Notes: generated from the sequence alone by a model not told the origin. Positions 1 to 7,832 are shown, numbered from the stretch's first letter. The stretch is DNA of 20,007 nucleotides from Terriglobia bacterium (GCA_030042795.1 JASHYZ010000107.1:1-20007), one strand, 5' to 3'. Numbers and translations: made by a program.

Positions 1-1
1 A

Positions 2-67
2 AAGATGGGGATGCCTCACTTGGATCTCAAGCAGAACGAGCACGGAGGCAGCCATGCGGATCACTAA
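2..67 (+). CDS. C-terminal tail of an upstream gene (partial)
   Basis: Reading frame 2 is open from the window edge to a TAA at 65-67 and would encode the last 21 residues of a protein, rich in His, Gly and Asp. It overlaps the ATG at 54 of the next gene by 14 bases, a common arrangement for translationally coupled genes. All three plus frames are open over this short stretch, so the frame choice rests only on the overlap. In Acidobacteriota a small exported protein like the next one often follows a sigma factor and an anti-sigma-like gene. That is context knowledge; nothing here proves the identity. Confidence 0.3.
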   Translation, partial: KMGMPHLDLKQNEHGGSHADH

Positions 68-566
68 ACCCTTCCTGACGATCGCCGTGATTGCCATTTT
101 TGCAGCCGCGCCTGCCCGCGCCGGCGACCGCGAATTCCACGAGATCGTCAACCGGCTGGCGGTGACCTATCATAAGAAGCCCATGCCCTTCATGGGATTC
201 ATATCGTTCGTGGCGCGCTTTGCGCAACCGCAGGGAGTAAGCGGAATCAAGTTTGCGATCTTTGATGACATCGACCCTTCGCTAGGCCCGGACGAAGATG
301 AATTCGACGGCTTCATGCAAAGCATCGTAGGCTCCGACTTCCAGCCTTTTGTTCGAGTGCGCTCGCATCGCGACCATGAGCAAACTTACGTTTACCTGCG
401 CGACCTCGAGGACGCGTCGGAGCTCCTCGTGGTCACGATCGACACTGCGGACGCGGTTGTCGTGAAGATGCGTCTCAAGCCCGAAGCCATGAAGGACTGG
501 ATGGATGACCCGGTGGGCGAGGGACGGCATTCAGCGCGCAACGGAGGTCTCGACCGTAGAGACTGA
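54..566 (+). CDS. Small exported protein, DUF4252-like
   Basis: This encodes 170 residues. A signal peptide covers about residues 1-23 (MRITK, then a hydrophobic core, then an A-R-A-G cleavage region), so the product is probably periplasmic or outer-membrane associated. The mature part has a segment of the type FQPFVRVRSHRDHEQTYVYL followed by ELLVVTIDTADAVVVKMRL, which resembles the C-terminal half of DUF4252 proteins, small exported proteins of unknown function. The start is well supported: GGAGG at 44-48 lies 5 bases before the ATG. The last 20 or so residues are polar and look like a tail. The gene probably belongs to an operon whose earlier part lies left of the window. No catalytic motif is visible and I do not assign a function. 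Confidence 0.75.
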   Translation: MRITKPFLTIAVIAIFAAAPARAGDREFHEIVNRLAVTYHKKPMPFMGFISFVARFAQPQGVSGIKFAIFDDIDPSLGPDEDEFDGFMQSIVGSDFQPFVRVRSHRDHEQTYVYLRDLEDASELLVVTIDTADAVVVKMRLKPEAMKDWMDDPVGEGRHSARNGGLDRRD

Positions 567-588
567 AGCTACGCCGCACGAGTTGCGC
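536..588. terminator. Nested inverted repeats between convergent stop codons
   Basis: A 7-bp inverted repeat (GCGCAAC at 536-542 with GTTGCGC at 582-588) encloses a 5-bp one (GTCTC 547-551 with GAGAC 559-563). It lies between the stop at 566 on the plus strand and the stop at 601 on the minus strand. The position fits a bidirectional transcription barrier, but there is no U-run, so this is only a candidate. Confidence 0.25.
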
Positions 589-600
589 TGCCCTTCCCGT

Positions 601-1614
601 TCACGCCACCCGGCCCGGCAGATACATTGTGAGAAACCGCTGGGCCAGAATGAACCCGTCCTTCCGCTCTTGCGGAAAATCGGCTTCGTTTTCCGTTCCC
701 TCTTTGTCCCAAAACTCGTCTTCGTGCTCCACCGCGATGCCACCCGCGAATCCGGCCTGCAAGAGCACCGTGATAAACGCAGGCCAATTAACGAGCCCTT
801 GGCCCGGTATGCGATAGCGCCACCAACCCTCACCGTGGATTCCCACCTGTTGCAGTACGGGCTGCGTGATCTCGGTATCTTTGGCATGAACAGCATGAAT
901 GCGCGATTGGAAGTGCCACGCGGTGCTCACAGGATCGATGTACTGCCGCACGAAATGTGAAGGATCAAATTCCAGGCCGAAGCGGGGATTGGGAACGAGT
1001 GCGAAAATCTTCTCCCAGATTGCGGGAACCGTAGCAAAGTTGAAAGGCGCAGGGTAGTTCTCCCAGCCGATCTGCATGTCGAGCTTTTCGCACACCGGCA
1101 TGTACTGCTCATTGACAGCCTCGGCGAAGAGCTTCACCATGTCGTCCACCTTCAGGCCGTGGGCGCCACCGCTCAAGGTGCCCACGAACTTGCAGCCAAG
1201 ACGGTGGGCGAATTCGATACAGCGCACAAACTTTGCTTGAGTCGCACTGCGCTCGGCCGCGTCGCCGGCAATATGGTTGAATCCTCCCATGCACTCGATA
1301 CTGACGATGCGCACTCCGGCATCGCGGGCGGTCGCGACAATCTGATCAATCTGGCTGTCGCTGAGATCGGCGTTAAAGGTAGGTCCATGTGTAACGACCA
1401 CGCCTTCGTAACCGGCGGCTCCCGCGAAGCGGAGCTTCTCAGGCGTATACGGTGTGATGATACAAAGCTTCGGGAATTTCGTTGCTGCCGGCGCTTCGGG
1501 TGCGGCAACACCGCCAGTCGCTTTGGCGCTTGCGGCCAGCATGGCCGGCGCTTGGAGCACCGCAGCCGAAGCCCCTGCTGCTTTAAGGAAATTGCGTCTC
1601 TCGATCTTCGACAT
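601..1614 (-). CDS. Tat-exported sugar phosphate isomerase/epimerase (xylose isomerase-like TIM barrel)
   Basis: This 337-residue protein belongs to the xylose isomerase-like TIM-barrel superfamily (AP endonuclease 2 fold), whose members isomerise or epimerise sugars at a divalent metal site. The N-terminus carries a twin-arginine motif (ERRNFLK, residues 5-11) and an Ala-rich hydrophobic stretch, so export in folded form is expected. Likely metal ligands and active-site residues lie in IECMGG (about 106-111), GWENY (E185), FDPSH (D217, H220), VHAKD (H243, K245, D246) and the late VEHED. I chose the ATG at 1614 because GGAGG (complement of 1622-1626) lies 7 bases upstream and the Tat motif follows at once. 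An upstream ATG at 1692 would add 26 residues before the signal and lacks this support. The gene is divergent from the penicillin acylase gene. The substrate cannot be told from sequence. Confidence 0.85.
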   Translation of the reverse strand: MSKIERRNFLKAAGASAAVLQAPAMLAASAKATGGVAAPEAPAATKFPKLCIITPYTPEKLRFAGAAGYEGVVVTHGPTFNADLSDSQIDQIVATARDAGVRIVSIECMGGFNHIAGDAAERSATQAKFVRCIEFAHRLGCKFVGTLSGGAHGLKVDDMVKLFAEAVNEQYMPVCEKLDMQIGWENYPAPFNFATVPAIWEKIFALVPNPRFGLEFDPSHFVRQYIDPVSTAWHFQSRIHAVHAKDTEITQPVLQQVGIHGEGWWRYRIPGQGLVNWPAFITVLLQAGFAGGIAVEHEDEFWDKEGTENEADFPQERKDGFILAQRFLTMYLPGRVA

Positions 1615-1725
1615 CCGTTGACCTCCGCTGATTCTCGGTTCTTGCCGTTGCCTATTCAAGGCGCTGACTTCTGACGCTATGTATAGTACCATCGCAACTC
1701 AGCGAAGCGAAGACACGCGGCAAGA

Positions 1726-4263
1726 ATGGCTACAGGCACGATCGACGGTATCGCAACGAAGAGAGCCGCGCGTAAGTGGGCCCTGGCGCTGGCGTACGGC
1801 CTGGCGGCTCTGGTGGCCATTCTGATCGTCACCACTTTGTGGGCTTGGTGGCGCATCCACGCTTGCTTGCCACAACTCGACGGCGCCATTCAGGTGAAAG
1901 GTCTAAGCACGCCGGTCGAAGTGCTGCGGGACGCTCGGGGCGTGCCGCATATTCGCGCGCATTCCATTGAGGACGCCTACTTCGCACAGGGGTACGTCAC
2001 CGCGCAGGATCGCCTCTGGCAGATGGACTTGAGCCGTCGCCTGGCGAACGGCGATCTTTCCGAGATCTTCGGGGCGCGCGCTCTCGAGCGCGATATCGAA
2101 AATCGCAAACTCGGTTTCCGCCAGGCGGCTGAGCGGGGCGCGGCGGAACTGTCGCCCGATTTCCAGCGTCTGATCTCGGCATACGCGAACGGCGTCAACG
2201 CCTTCATCACCACTCACCTCAATCGGCTTCCGATTGAATTCGTCGTGTTGAGCTACAAGCCCCGCCCCTGGAGCGAAGCGGATTCTCTTTCTGTTGCGCT
2301 CAACATGGCCAAGATGCTCAACACCTCCTGGCAAGGCGACTTATTACGCGAGCGCGTGCGCGCCAGGCTCGCTCCCGAGCTCTACGCTGATCTCTTTCCG
2401 CAGGACTCGCCGCTGGAGCGTCCGGTGGCGGAGCCGGTCGCAGGTCCTGCTCACGCGGTCGGGTCCGACGCCGCCACGAACAGCCAACCCTCGCTTTTGC
2501 CGCCTGGGCTTGACGCTCATCAAGGTCCGGGCAGTAGTCTCGATCCCTTGCTTGGCGCTCTCACTCCTGCCGGTGATGAAGGCGCCTTCGTGCTCGGCAG
2601 CAACAACTGGGTGATCAGTGGCACTCACACGGAGTCCGGGAAGCCGCTGCTCTCCAATGACCCTCACATCGCGCATAGCGTTCCGAGCGTATGGTACATG
2701 ATGCAAATGGAAGCTCCCGGCCTTGACGTGTCAGGTGTCACTCTGCCGGGCGCGCCTTCGGTGATTATCGGGCACAATCAGCGCATCGCTTGGGGCATGA
2801 CCAACACCGGGCCTGACGTTCAGGACCTTTACGTGGAGAAGTTCAACCCCTCGAACCCCGATCAGTACCTGCACAATGGCCAGTGGGTGGAGGCAGAAGT
2901 TCGCCACGAGACCATCAAGGTGAGAGGTGCGGGCGATTACAAGTTAACGGTCCGCACGACGCGGCACGGTCCGATTATTTCCGATGAGGGCGGTCGGGCC
3001 CTCGCTCTTTGCTGGACCGCGCTCCAGCCGCACGCGCTGCAATTCCCGTTTCTCGCCATCAACCAGGCGCGCAACTGGCAAGAGTTTCGAGACGCCATCC
3101 GGCACTTCACCGGACCCGAGCAGAACATGGTTTACGGCGACGTGGACGGCAACATCGGCTACTATGCACCTGCCTGGGTGCCGGTGCGCCGTGAAGGCGA
3201 TGGCTCCGTGCCAGAGCCGGGAGACAGTGACACTTACGATTGGACGGGTTATATTCCGTTCGATGACTTGCCGCACGCTTACAATCCGGCGAGCGGCCTG
3301 ATTGCCACCGCCAACAGCCGGGTGATTCCGGCAGACTACCCTTACTTCTTCACGCACGTTTGGGCGCCGCCTTTTCGCACAGCACGAATCTTCCAACTGC
3401 TTGAGTCGGGAACGCCGGGGCGCTCCTGCGCAACCACGGCTTCACTCGATGTGGCAGCCTCCTCCAGACCTGCCGATTCGCAGAAGGCTGCCTGCTTCGA
3501 CGTCTCCGACATGCTCAGAATTGACATGGATATCCATCCGCTCGACGACGCCTGGCTGACGCAAGCGCTCGTCCGCGCGGCACAGGCCCATGCACCTGAT
3601 CGCGATGACGCCCGTCAGGCGATCAAGATCCTGCAGCAATGGAATGGCGAGGCGACTGTGGACTCTGCCGCGCCCTTGATCTGCGCCAACACATTCACGG
3701 CCCTGCGAGAGCGTTTGCTGGAGCCGAAGCTCGGCGCGGAGCTGGCCAGGGAGAACTGGTCTCTCAGCGAGATCTTCATCGAAGACGTGATCGATCACCA
3801 ACTCACCCGCTGGCTTCCGCCCACGGATACCGATTTCAACACTACGCTGATGGCCAGCCTGGACGACGGCTTGACGCGCATCGAGGCGCGCCTGCCGGGA
3901 CGCGGCGTCGAGTCCTGGCACTGGGGTGACACAATTCCCCTCACCTTCCATCACCCGCTCGACTCCGTGCCGCTCGTCGGCCACCGGTTTGACATTGGGC
4001 CCTATCCGCAATTCGGAACAGCGAACAGCATCAAGGCCACGACGCCCGGCGCGGGACCGTCGATGCGCATGGTGGTCGATCTCGCGAATCTCGATAGCTC
4101 TGTCCAAAACCTGACGCTCGGCGAATCCGGCCAGATCACGAGCCCATACTATTCTGACCAATTCCAGGCCTGGTACCGCGGCAGCAGCTTTCCCATGCTC
4201 TTCAGCGATAGGGCCGTGGATGAGGGAGCGGTGCACAAGCTTACGCTTACGCCCAGGCAGTAG
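1726..4263 (+). CDS. Penicillin acylase family protein (peptidase S45, Ntn hydrolase)
   Basis: This 845-residue protein is a full-length member of the penicillin amidase family, which hydrolyses amide bonds of N-acylated compounds (beta-lactams, acyl-homoserine lactones or other acyl amides). Residues about 16-40 form a signal or membrane anchor, so it acts outside the cytoplasm. The alpha chain begins with PVEVLRDARGVPHI. A spacer rich in Pro, Gly and Ala (about 225-285) precedes GSNNW at 291-295. Ser292 is the expected autoproteolysis site and N-terminal nucleophile of the beta chain. Asn530 in the TANSR motif is the expected oxyanion residue. The C-terminus has the usual GESGQITSPYYSDQ and W-x-x-G-S features. 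One oddity is an insert of about 30 residues at 561-592 with two cysteines. The ATG at 1726 has only a weak ribosome site. True substrate unknown. Confidence 0.92.
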   Translation: MATGTIDGIATKRAARKWALALAYGLAALVAILIVTTLWAWWRIHACLPQLDGAIQVKGLSTPVEVLRDARGVPHIRAHSIEDAYFAQGYVTAQDRLWQMDLSRRLANGDLSEIFGARALERDIENRKLGFRQAAERGAAELSPDFQRLISAYANGVNAFITTHLNRLPIEFVVLSYKPRPWSEADSLSVALNMAKMLNTSWQGDLLRERVRARLAPELYADLFPQDSPLERPVAEPVAGPAHAVGSDAATNSQPSLLPPGLDAHQGPGSSLDPLLGALTPAGDEGAFVLGSNNWVISGTHTESGKPLLSNDPHIAHSVPSVWYMMQMEAPGLDVSGVTLPGAPSVIIGHNQRIAWGMTNTGPDVQDLYVEKFNPSNPDQYLHNGQWVEAEVRHETIKVRGAGDYKLTVRTTRHGPIISDEGGRALALCWTALQPHALQFPFLAINQARNWQEFRDAIRHFTGPEQNMVYGDVDGNIGYYAPAWVPVRREGDGSVPEPGDSDTYDWTGYIPFDDLPHAYNPASGLIATANSRVIPADYPYFFTHVWAPPFRTARIFQLLESGTPGRSCATTASLDVAASSRPADSQKAACFDVSDMLRIDMDIHPLDDAWLTQALVRAAQAHAPDRDDARQAIKILQQWNGEATVDSAAPLICANTFTALRERLLEPKLGAELARENWSLSEIFIEDVIDHQLTRWLPPTDTDFNTTLMASLDDGLTRIEARLPGRGVESWHWGDTIPLTFHHPLDSVPLVGHRFDIGPYPQFGTANSIKATTPGAGPSMRMVVDLANLDSSVQNLTLGESGQITSPYYSDQFQAWYRGSSFPMLFSDRAVDEGAVHKLTLTPRQ

Positions 4264-4294
4264 GCAGCGGCCTCTACCCCAACCGATCCTGTTC

Positions 4295-4819
4295 TCACTT
4301 CGTGGGTTCCATTTGCAAGGCATTGTTGAAACGATTGAAGTAGTTGGACAATCCCGCGACGGCTGCGATCTCCACGATTTCGCCTTCGTCGAAATGGCGG
4401 CGCAACTCGGCAAACATTTCGTCGGAGATGGCGTGAGAGTCGCGTGTGAGTTGTTCGGAGAACTGCAGCGCCGCGCGTTCAGGCGCAGCAAACACTTCGA
4501 AATCGCCGCCTTCCAGCGCGGCCATTTCCGCGTCCGTCGCGCCGAACCGCCTTGCCAAGGCAGTGTGCGAATTCAGTCAGTACTCGCAGGCGTTGAGATA
4601 AGAGACGCGCACCGAGATCATTTCCTTCAGCTTGCGGGAGACTGTGCCGGTGTTCATCACGTTGAAGAAGTGCTGATTCAGGGTCCGCATGATCTCCGGC
4701 CGGTGCGCCACAGTGCGGAACATATTCGGGACGTTACCTCGTTCGCGCAGAAACTGGTCGAAGACCTGGCGCGAAGCGGCATCAACCTGATCGGGAGGGA
4801 GTTTGGAGAGGCGAGGCAT
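4295..4819 (-). CDS. AhpD-like (carboxymuconolactone decarboxylase family) selenoprotein, Sec at in-frame UGA
   Basis: Two apparent ORFs (4819-4577 and 4558-4295) lie in the same frame and are separated by one UGA (complement of 4577-4579). Read through it, they give one 174-residue protein of the AhpD/carboxymuconolactone decarboxylase fold, a peroxidase-type redox family using a CxxC pair. The family signature is intact: E66, then 12 residues to C78, then C78-E-Y-U81, then three residues to H85. This matches the Glu, Cys, Cys, His spacing of AhpD, with UGA in place of the resolving or attacking Cys. Sequence on both sides is family-like (NVPNMFRTVAHRPEI before, HTALARRFGATDAEMAAL after). 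A SECIS-like hairpin follows. AhpD-like CxxU selenoproteins are established in bacteria. The ATG at 4819 is forced by an in-frame TAA 12 bases upstream. No Shine-Dalgarno is seen; see the -10 box. The alternative is a pseudogene with a nonsense mutation or a sequencing error at exactly this codon. It follows the PpiD-like gene by 70 bp. Confidence 0.82.
4546..4564 (-). promoter_or_regulatory. Candidate bacterial SECIS element
   Basis: On the mRNA strand the bases 13-31 after the UGA form an 8-bp stem: ACUGCCUU pairs with AAGGCGGU (one U-G pair) around a GGC triloop. The apical loop starts 20 bases after the UGA and begins with GG. The bacterial SECIS consensus, as generally described, asks for a small apical loop with a G in its first two positions, roughly 16-37 bases downstream of the UGA, so the geometry fits. 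A further 3-bp stem (CGC with GCG, mRNA bases 8-10 and 35-37, out to 4540) can extend it below an internal loop. The hairpin lies inside the coding sequence, as bacterial SECIS elements must. SelB binding is inferred. Confidence 0.7.
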
Positions 4820-4827
4820 GAATAGGA

Positions 4828-4833
4828 ATTATG
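4828..4833 (-). promoter_or_regulatory. -10 box CATAAT immediately before the selenoprotein gene
   Basis: CATAAT (5 of 6 matches to TATAAT) on the minus strand ends 8 bases before the ATG at 4819. Transcription would start within about two bases of the ATG, giving a leaderless or nearly leaderless message. This fits the absence of any Shine-Dalgarno sequence. No good -35 box is present, so the site is tentative. The spacer from here to 4889 also carries low-complexity motifs related to those at 12574-12606. Confidence 0.4.
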
Positions 4834-4889
4834 AACGCTGGACAACGACAACGGAACATCGTCATCTTTCAACATTCATTGTTCATCGT

Positions 4890-6836
4890 TTAACTACTCG
4901 TGTTGTTATACGAGGCCACGAGTTGCTTGAGCGCGTCCGCGTTCATCTTCAGCTTGCCCTCGCGGATCAACACTTGCTTCAGGTTTTGCCGGTAAACTTC
5001 CCAGGCCAGCGATCGCTTCTGGTCCAGCAGCTCCTGGCGAATCTGCCCCTGCTGGCTGGCAAAGGTGGACTCATCCGCGGGCGTGTGGGTAAGCACTTGG
5101 AACACAATTTGGTTGCTGCCCACTGCCACCACGCCGCTCGTCTGTCCAGGGCTCAGTGTAAAAGCGTCTCCGAGCTCGCTGCCTGAAATCAGGTTATCCA
5201 CCGTATCCTGCCGCGTGAAGTCCTTGCTCTCTTTCACGGTCAGGCCCAGGGACGCGGCCACCTTCTTGAAGTCTTCGGTCTTGGCCTTGGCTGCCAAGTT
5301 CTTCGCCTTCTCCGAGGCCAGCACCTTCGCCTGGTCGTTGCGGTAATCTTGCTCCACCTGGGTACGCACTTCGTCAAGCGCCGCTGTGTGCGCGGGGACG
5401 TCCTGAGCAAGCTGTGTAATCACGGCGCCCTTGGGAATCGTCACCGGCTGGCCGACCTCGCCCGGGGTGAGCTCGAAAGTCAGGTTCTGCAAGCCTTCGT
5501 TCACACCCAGGTCAGGAATGGCCTGTCCGAACTTGAAGAGCGAGGTCTGCGCGGCCTTCAGGCCGAACTTTTCGGCGACCGCGTCAAAGTGCTGCGGGTC
5601 CTGCTTGGCCGCCTGTTCCACCTGATCGGCGAGCGCCGCCTGGGCCTCGTCGAGCTTCTGCTTCTCGATCGTAGCCTGAATGCTTCCCTTCACCTCATCG
5701 AAGGTCTGGACGTGCGCGGTTTGCTTGTCGAAAACCTTGATGATGTGAATGCCGTACGTGGTGGTTACCAGACCGCTCACCTGGCCGGGCTGCAAAGCGA
5801 ACGCGGTATCCTCAAACTCCTTCACCGTCTGGCCGCGAACGATCCATCCCAGGTCACCGCCATTCGAAGCGGTCGTGTCCTCGGAATACTTCTTGGCCAT
5901 TTCGGCGAAATCTGCGCCCTTCTGGATCTGGCTGAGCACGTCCTGAGCCGTCTGCCGGATCTTCGCGACCTCCGCCGGGCTCTTATCTGTGGTCTTAAAG
6001 AGGATGTGGGCGCACTTCACGCGCTCCGGCACGCGGTACTCGTCCAGATGCTGCGAATAATAAGCTCGCAGATCGTCGTCGGAAATCTTCACTTGCGCGC
6101 GCACGTGGTCAGCATCAATCAGAATGTAACGCAGCGAGCGCTGTTCGGGCAGCTTGTAACGGTCGCGGTTGCTCGCAAAGTAAGCCGCAAGAGCCTGGGG
6201 CGTTAACTGCACGTCTTTGGTGAAGGTGGTTGCGTCAAAGAAGACGTAGGCGATTTTCGCCTTCTCGTTGCGCGTGACGAACTCCTGGTGAACCTCGGCG
6301 GGAGTCACTTGCACGGCGTCGGTTACCACCTGCTTGAGCTTGTCGGTCAGAAGACTGTCGCGAAGTTGGGCCTCGAACTGCGCCACGCTCATGCCTGTGG
6401 CTTGCTCGATCACGTTTTGGTACTGATCCACTCCGATGAAGACGCCGTTATTGCTGAGGCCAGGGTAAGTGCGGATGGCCGCGGCCAATTCCTGGTCACT
6501 CACCGCGAGTCCCAGCCGGCGCGCCTCCACCACCTGGGCCTGATCGAGCACGATCTGGTCAAGCACGGTGGGGGCGAAGCGCGCCATCAGAGCCTGCGCC
6601 TGCGAACTGCTTCCCAGAGGGGAGTTCCGGAACTGTGCCTCCAGCCTGCGTTGAACCTCTTGCGTGGTGATATTGACGCCGTCCAGGGTGGCCAACACGT
6701 TCGGCTGAGCGTTACTGGTGTCGCCGCCCGGAATGGGCGCCAGCGTAATCACCATGCCGAGCGAGACGATGCCGAGAAAGAAGATCAAGAGATACTTCAT
6801 GATCTTGTCCCGGTTTCTGCGGAAAAACCTATACAT
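4890..6836 (-). CDS. PpiD/SurA-like membrane-anchored peptidyl-prolyl isomerase and chaperone
   Basis: This 648-residue protein has a short basic N-terminus, one membrane helix at about 14-34, and a long periplasmic part, the topology of PpiD. A SurA-type N-terminal chaperone region spans about 45-270. It is followed by a parvulin (rotamase) domain at about 272-370, with KCAHILFKT, FAEMAKKYSEDTTASNGGDLGW and GLVTTTYGIHIIKV. A second rotamase-like stretch around 435-500 looks degenerate, then a helical C-terminal region follows. It should assist folding of exported and outer-membrane proteins at the periplasmic face of the inner membrane. The length fits PpiD (about 620 residues). The start at 6836 has AGGAG (complement of 6842-6846) 5 bases upstream and its own promoter. 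It lies between the TPR gene and the selenoprotein gene, all on the minus strand. It could also be called a SurA_N domain protein; the overall class is secure. Confidence 0.9.
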   Translation of the reverse strand: MYRFFRRNRDKIMKYLLIFFLGIVSLGMVITLAPIPGGDTSNAQPNVLATLDGVNITTQEVQRRLEAQFRNSPLGSSSQAQALMARFAPTVLDQIVLDQAQVVEARRLGLAVSDQELAAAIRTYPGLSNNGVFIGVDQYQNVIEQATGMSVAQFEAQLRDSLLTDKLKQVVTDAVQVTPAEVHQEFVTRNEKAKIAYVFFDATTFTKDVQLTPQALAAYFASNRDRYKLPEQRSLRYILIDADHVRAQVKISDDDLRAYYSQHLDEYRVPERVKCAHILFKTTDKSPAEVAKIRQTAQDVLSQIQKGADFAEMAKKYSEDTTASNGGDLGWIVRGQTVKEFEDTAFALQPGQVSGLVTTTYGIHIIKVFDKQTAHVQTFDEVKGSIQATIEKQKLDEAQAALADQVEQAAKQDPQHFDAVAEKFGLKAAQTSLFKFGQAIPDLGVNEGLQNLTFELTPGEVGQPVTIPKGAVITQLAQDVPAHTAALDEVRTQVEQDYRNDQAKVLASEKAKNLAAKAKTEDFKKVAASLGLTVKESKDFTRQDTVDNLISGSELGDAFTLSPGQTSGVVAVGSNQIVFQVLTHTPADESTFASQQGQIRQELLDQKRSLAWEVYRQNLKQVLIREGKLKMNADALKQLVASYNNTSS

Positions 6837-6868
6837 GGGAGCTCCTTGAACTGGGAGAGTTCTGAACT

Positions 6869-6898
6869 ATTATACGCAGCTTGCCCGCTTAGCGGCAA
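6869..6898 (-). promoter_or_regulatory. Sigma-70 type promoter of the PpiD-like gene
   Basis: On the minus strand TTGCCG (complement of 6893-6898) is followed after 18 bases by a perfect TATAAT (complement of 6869-6874). The -35 sits in an imperfect inverted repeat (CTTGCCGC with GCGGGCAAG, 6881-6899) just past the TPR gene stop, which might also act as a weak transcription barrier. The predicted leader is about 25 bases and contains the AGGAG site. Confidence 0.6.
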
Positions 6899-6946
6899 GG
6901 CGGCGCAGTCCGTGGAAATGCAGCCGGGCGGCTACCCCAGCAGCGT

Positions 6947-7753
6947 TCAATCTTTGAGGGGCGCAGGCGGGTTCTTGCGGAGCGCGGCGTAATCCGGGTA
7001 CTTGCTGATCTTGAGAAAGTCCGGGTCCTGGTCCAATCGCTTGAAGTTGTCAAAACCTTCTTCGAAAGCGCGGCGCAGATATCGCACGGCCTCGGGAGCT
7101 CGTCCCAGCGAGGCAAACACCTTCGCCAGATAGAAGAAGTACTCGGCATCCACCAGGCGCGGCTCCATCACGGTGCCGTTCGCGCCGTGCTCAGTAAGGA
7201 TGGTGGGATCGAGGATGAGCGCCACCCGATACTCCTGCACGGCCTCAGGATATTTCTTGATGTGAGCATATGACGTTCCCAGGTTAACGTGGAAAGCGGG
7301 CGAGTTGGGCTCCAGCGCGATAGCGTGCTGGTAGTACTTGACTGACTTTTTGTACTTGGCGGCGAAAAAGTAAGTGGTGCCCAGATTATTCCAGGGTTCA
7401 GGCGCGTTTCGATTCAGACGAAGCGCTTTCTCGTAGGCCTTGCGGGCTGCCGCGTAATAGTCCTGTTGCTGGTAGGCAATGCCCAGCTTGTTCCAGAGCA
7501 CGGATGCAAAAAGGGGTCCAGAAGTCTGCTGCCGGATGGCGCGCGCGTAAAAGTCCACGGCATCGCTATAGTCTTTGCGGGCCATGAAGATATCGGCGCG
7601 CTGCTCCAGTGTGATTTTTGGAGTGGCGGCCTGCTGCGCCTGAGACGCAGGCTGCTGAGGCAGAGATTCCGTTTGGGCCCTGGCGCCAACGCCCAGGACT
7701 CCCACCGAACTCAGCAAGGAAATGAAACACAAAGCCGACGCTAGCTCATCCAC
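6947..7753 (-). CDS. Exported tetratricopeptide repeat protein
   Basis: This encodes 268 residues. Residues 1-26 form a signal peptide ending in A-R-A before Gln. A Gln/Ala-rich linker follows. About five TPR units then run to near the C-terminus, with typical segments such as LWNKLGIAYQQQDYYAAARK, PWNNLGTTYFFAAKYKKSVK and FHVNLGTSYAHIKKYPEAVQ. TPRs are protein-protein scaffolds, so a periplasmic assembly or lipoprotein-like role is plausible, but no partner can be named. I chose the GTG at 7753 because GAGGGGG (complement of 7760-7766) lies 6 bases upstream. A TTG at 7768 would place that site inside the gene. It sits between PBP1b and the PpiD-like gene on the same strand, so an envelope role is likely. 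The C-terminus (PDFLKISKYPDYAALRKNPP) is a common ending of bacterial TPR proteins. Confidence 0.8.
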   Translation of the reverse strand: MDELASALCFISLLSSVGVLGVGARAQTESLPQQPASQAQQAATPKITLEQRADIFMARKDYSDAVDFYARAIRQQTSGPLFASVLWNKLGIAYQQQDYYAAARKAYEKALRLNRNAPEPWNNLGTTYFFAAKYKKSVKYYQHAIALEPNSPAFHVNLGTSYAHIKKYPEAVQEYRVALILDPTILTEHGANGTVMEPRLVDAEYFFYLAKVFASLGRAPEAVRYLRRAFEEGFDNFKRLDQDPDFLKISKYPDYAALRKNPPAPLKD

Positions 7754-7832
7754 GGAGCACCCCCTCAAGACCTCATTGCACGTCTTTAAGGCGGGGCGTT
7801 CGGCGAGCGCCCTGTCTTAATTGTTCGATTGC

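Noticed and set aside
1615..1725. TATAGT at 1682-1687 as promoter of the penicillin acylase gene
   Set aside because: The spacing to the ATG is acceptable, but there is no -35 box at 16-18 bases and the same bases also give a weak -10 on the other strand, so I could not assign it.
3442..4491. Long minus-strand ORF of 349 codons
   Set aside because: It is antisense to the penicillin acylase gene and overlaps the selenoprotein gene in another frame; no domain is recognisable.
4295..4819. Pseudogene or frameshifted carboxymuconolactone decarboxylase
   Set aside because: Both halves are in the same frame with no shift, the only defect is one UGA exactly at the catalytic Cys, and a SECIS-like hairpin follows. 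Selenoprotein is the better explanation, though a sequencing error cannot be excluded.
5349..6206. Plus-strand ORF of 285 codons
   Set aside because: It is antisense to the PpiD-like gene. Its Leu/Arg-rich content is the usual complement of a high-G+C coding strand.
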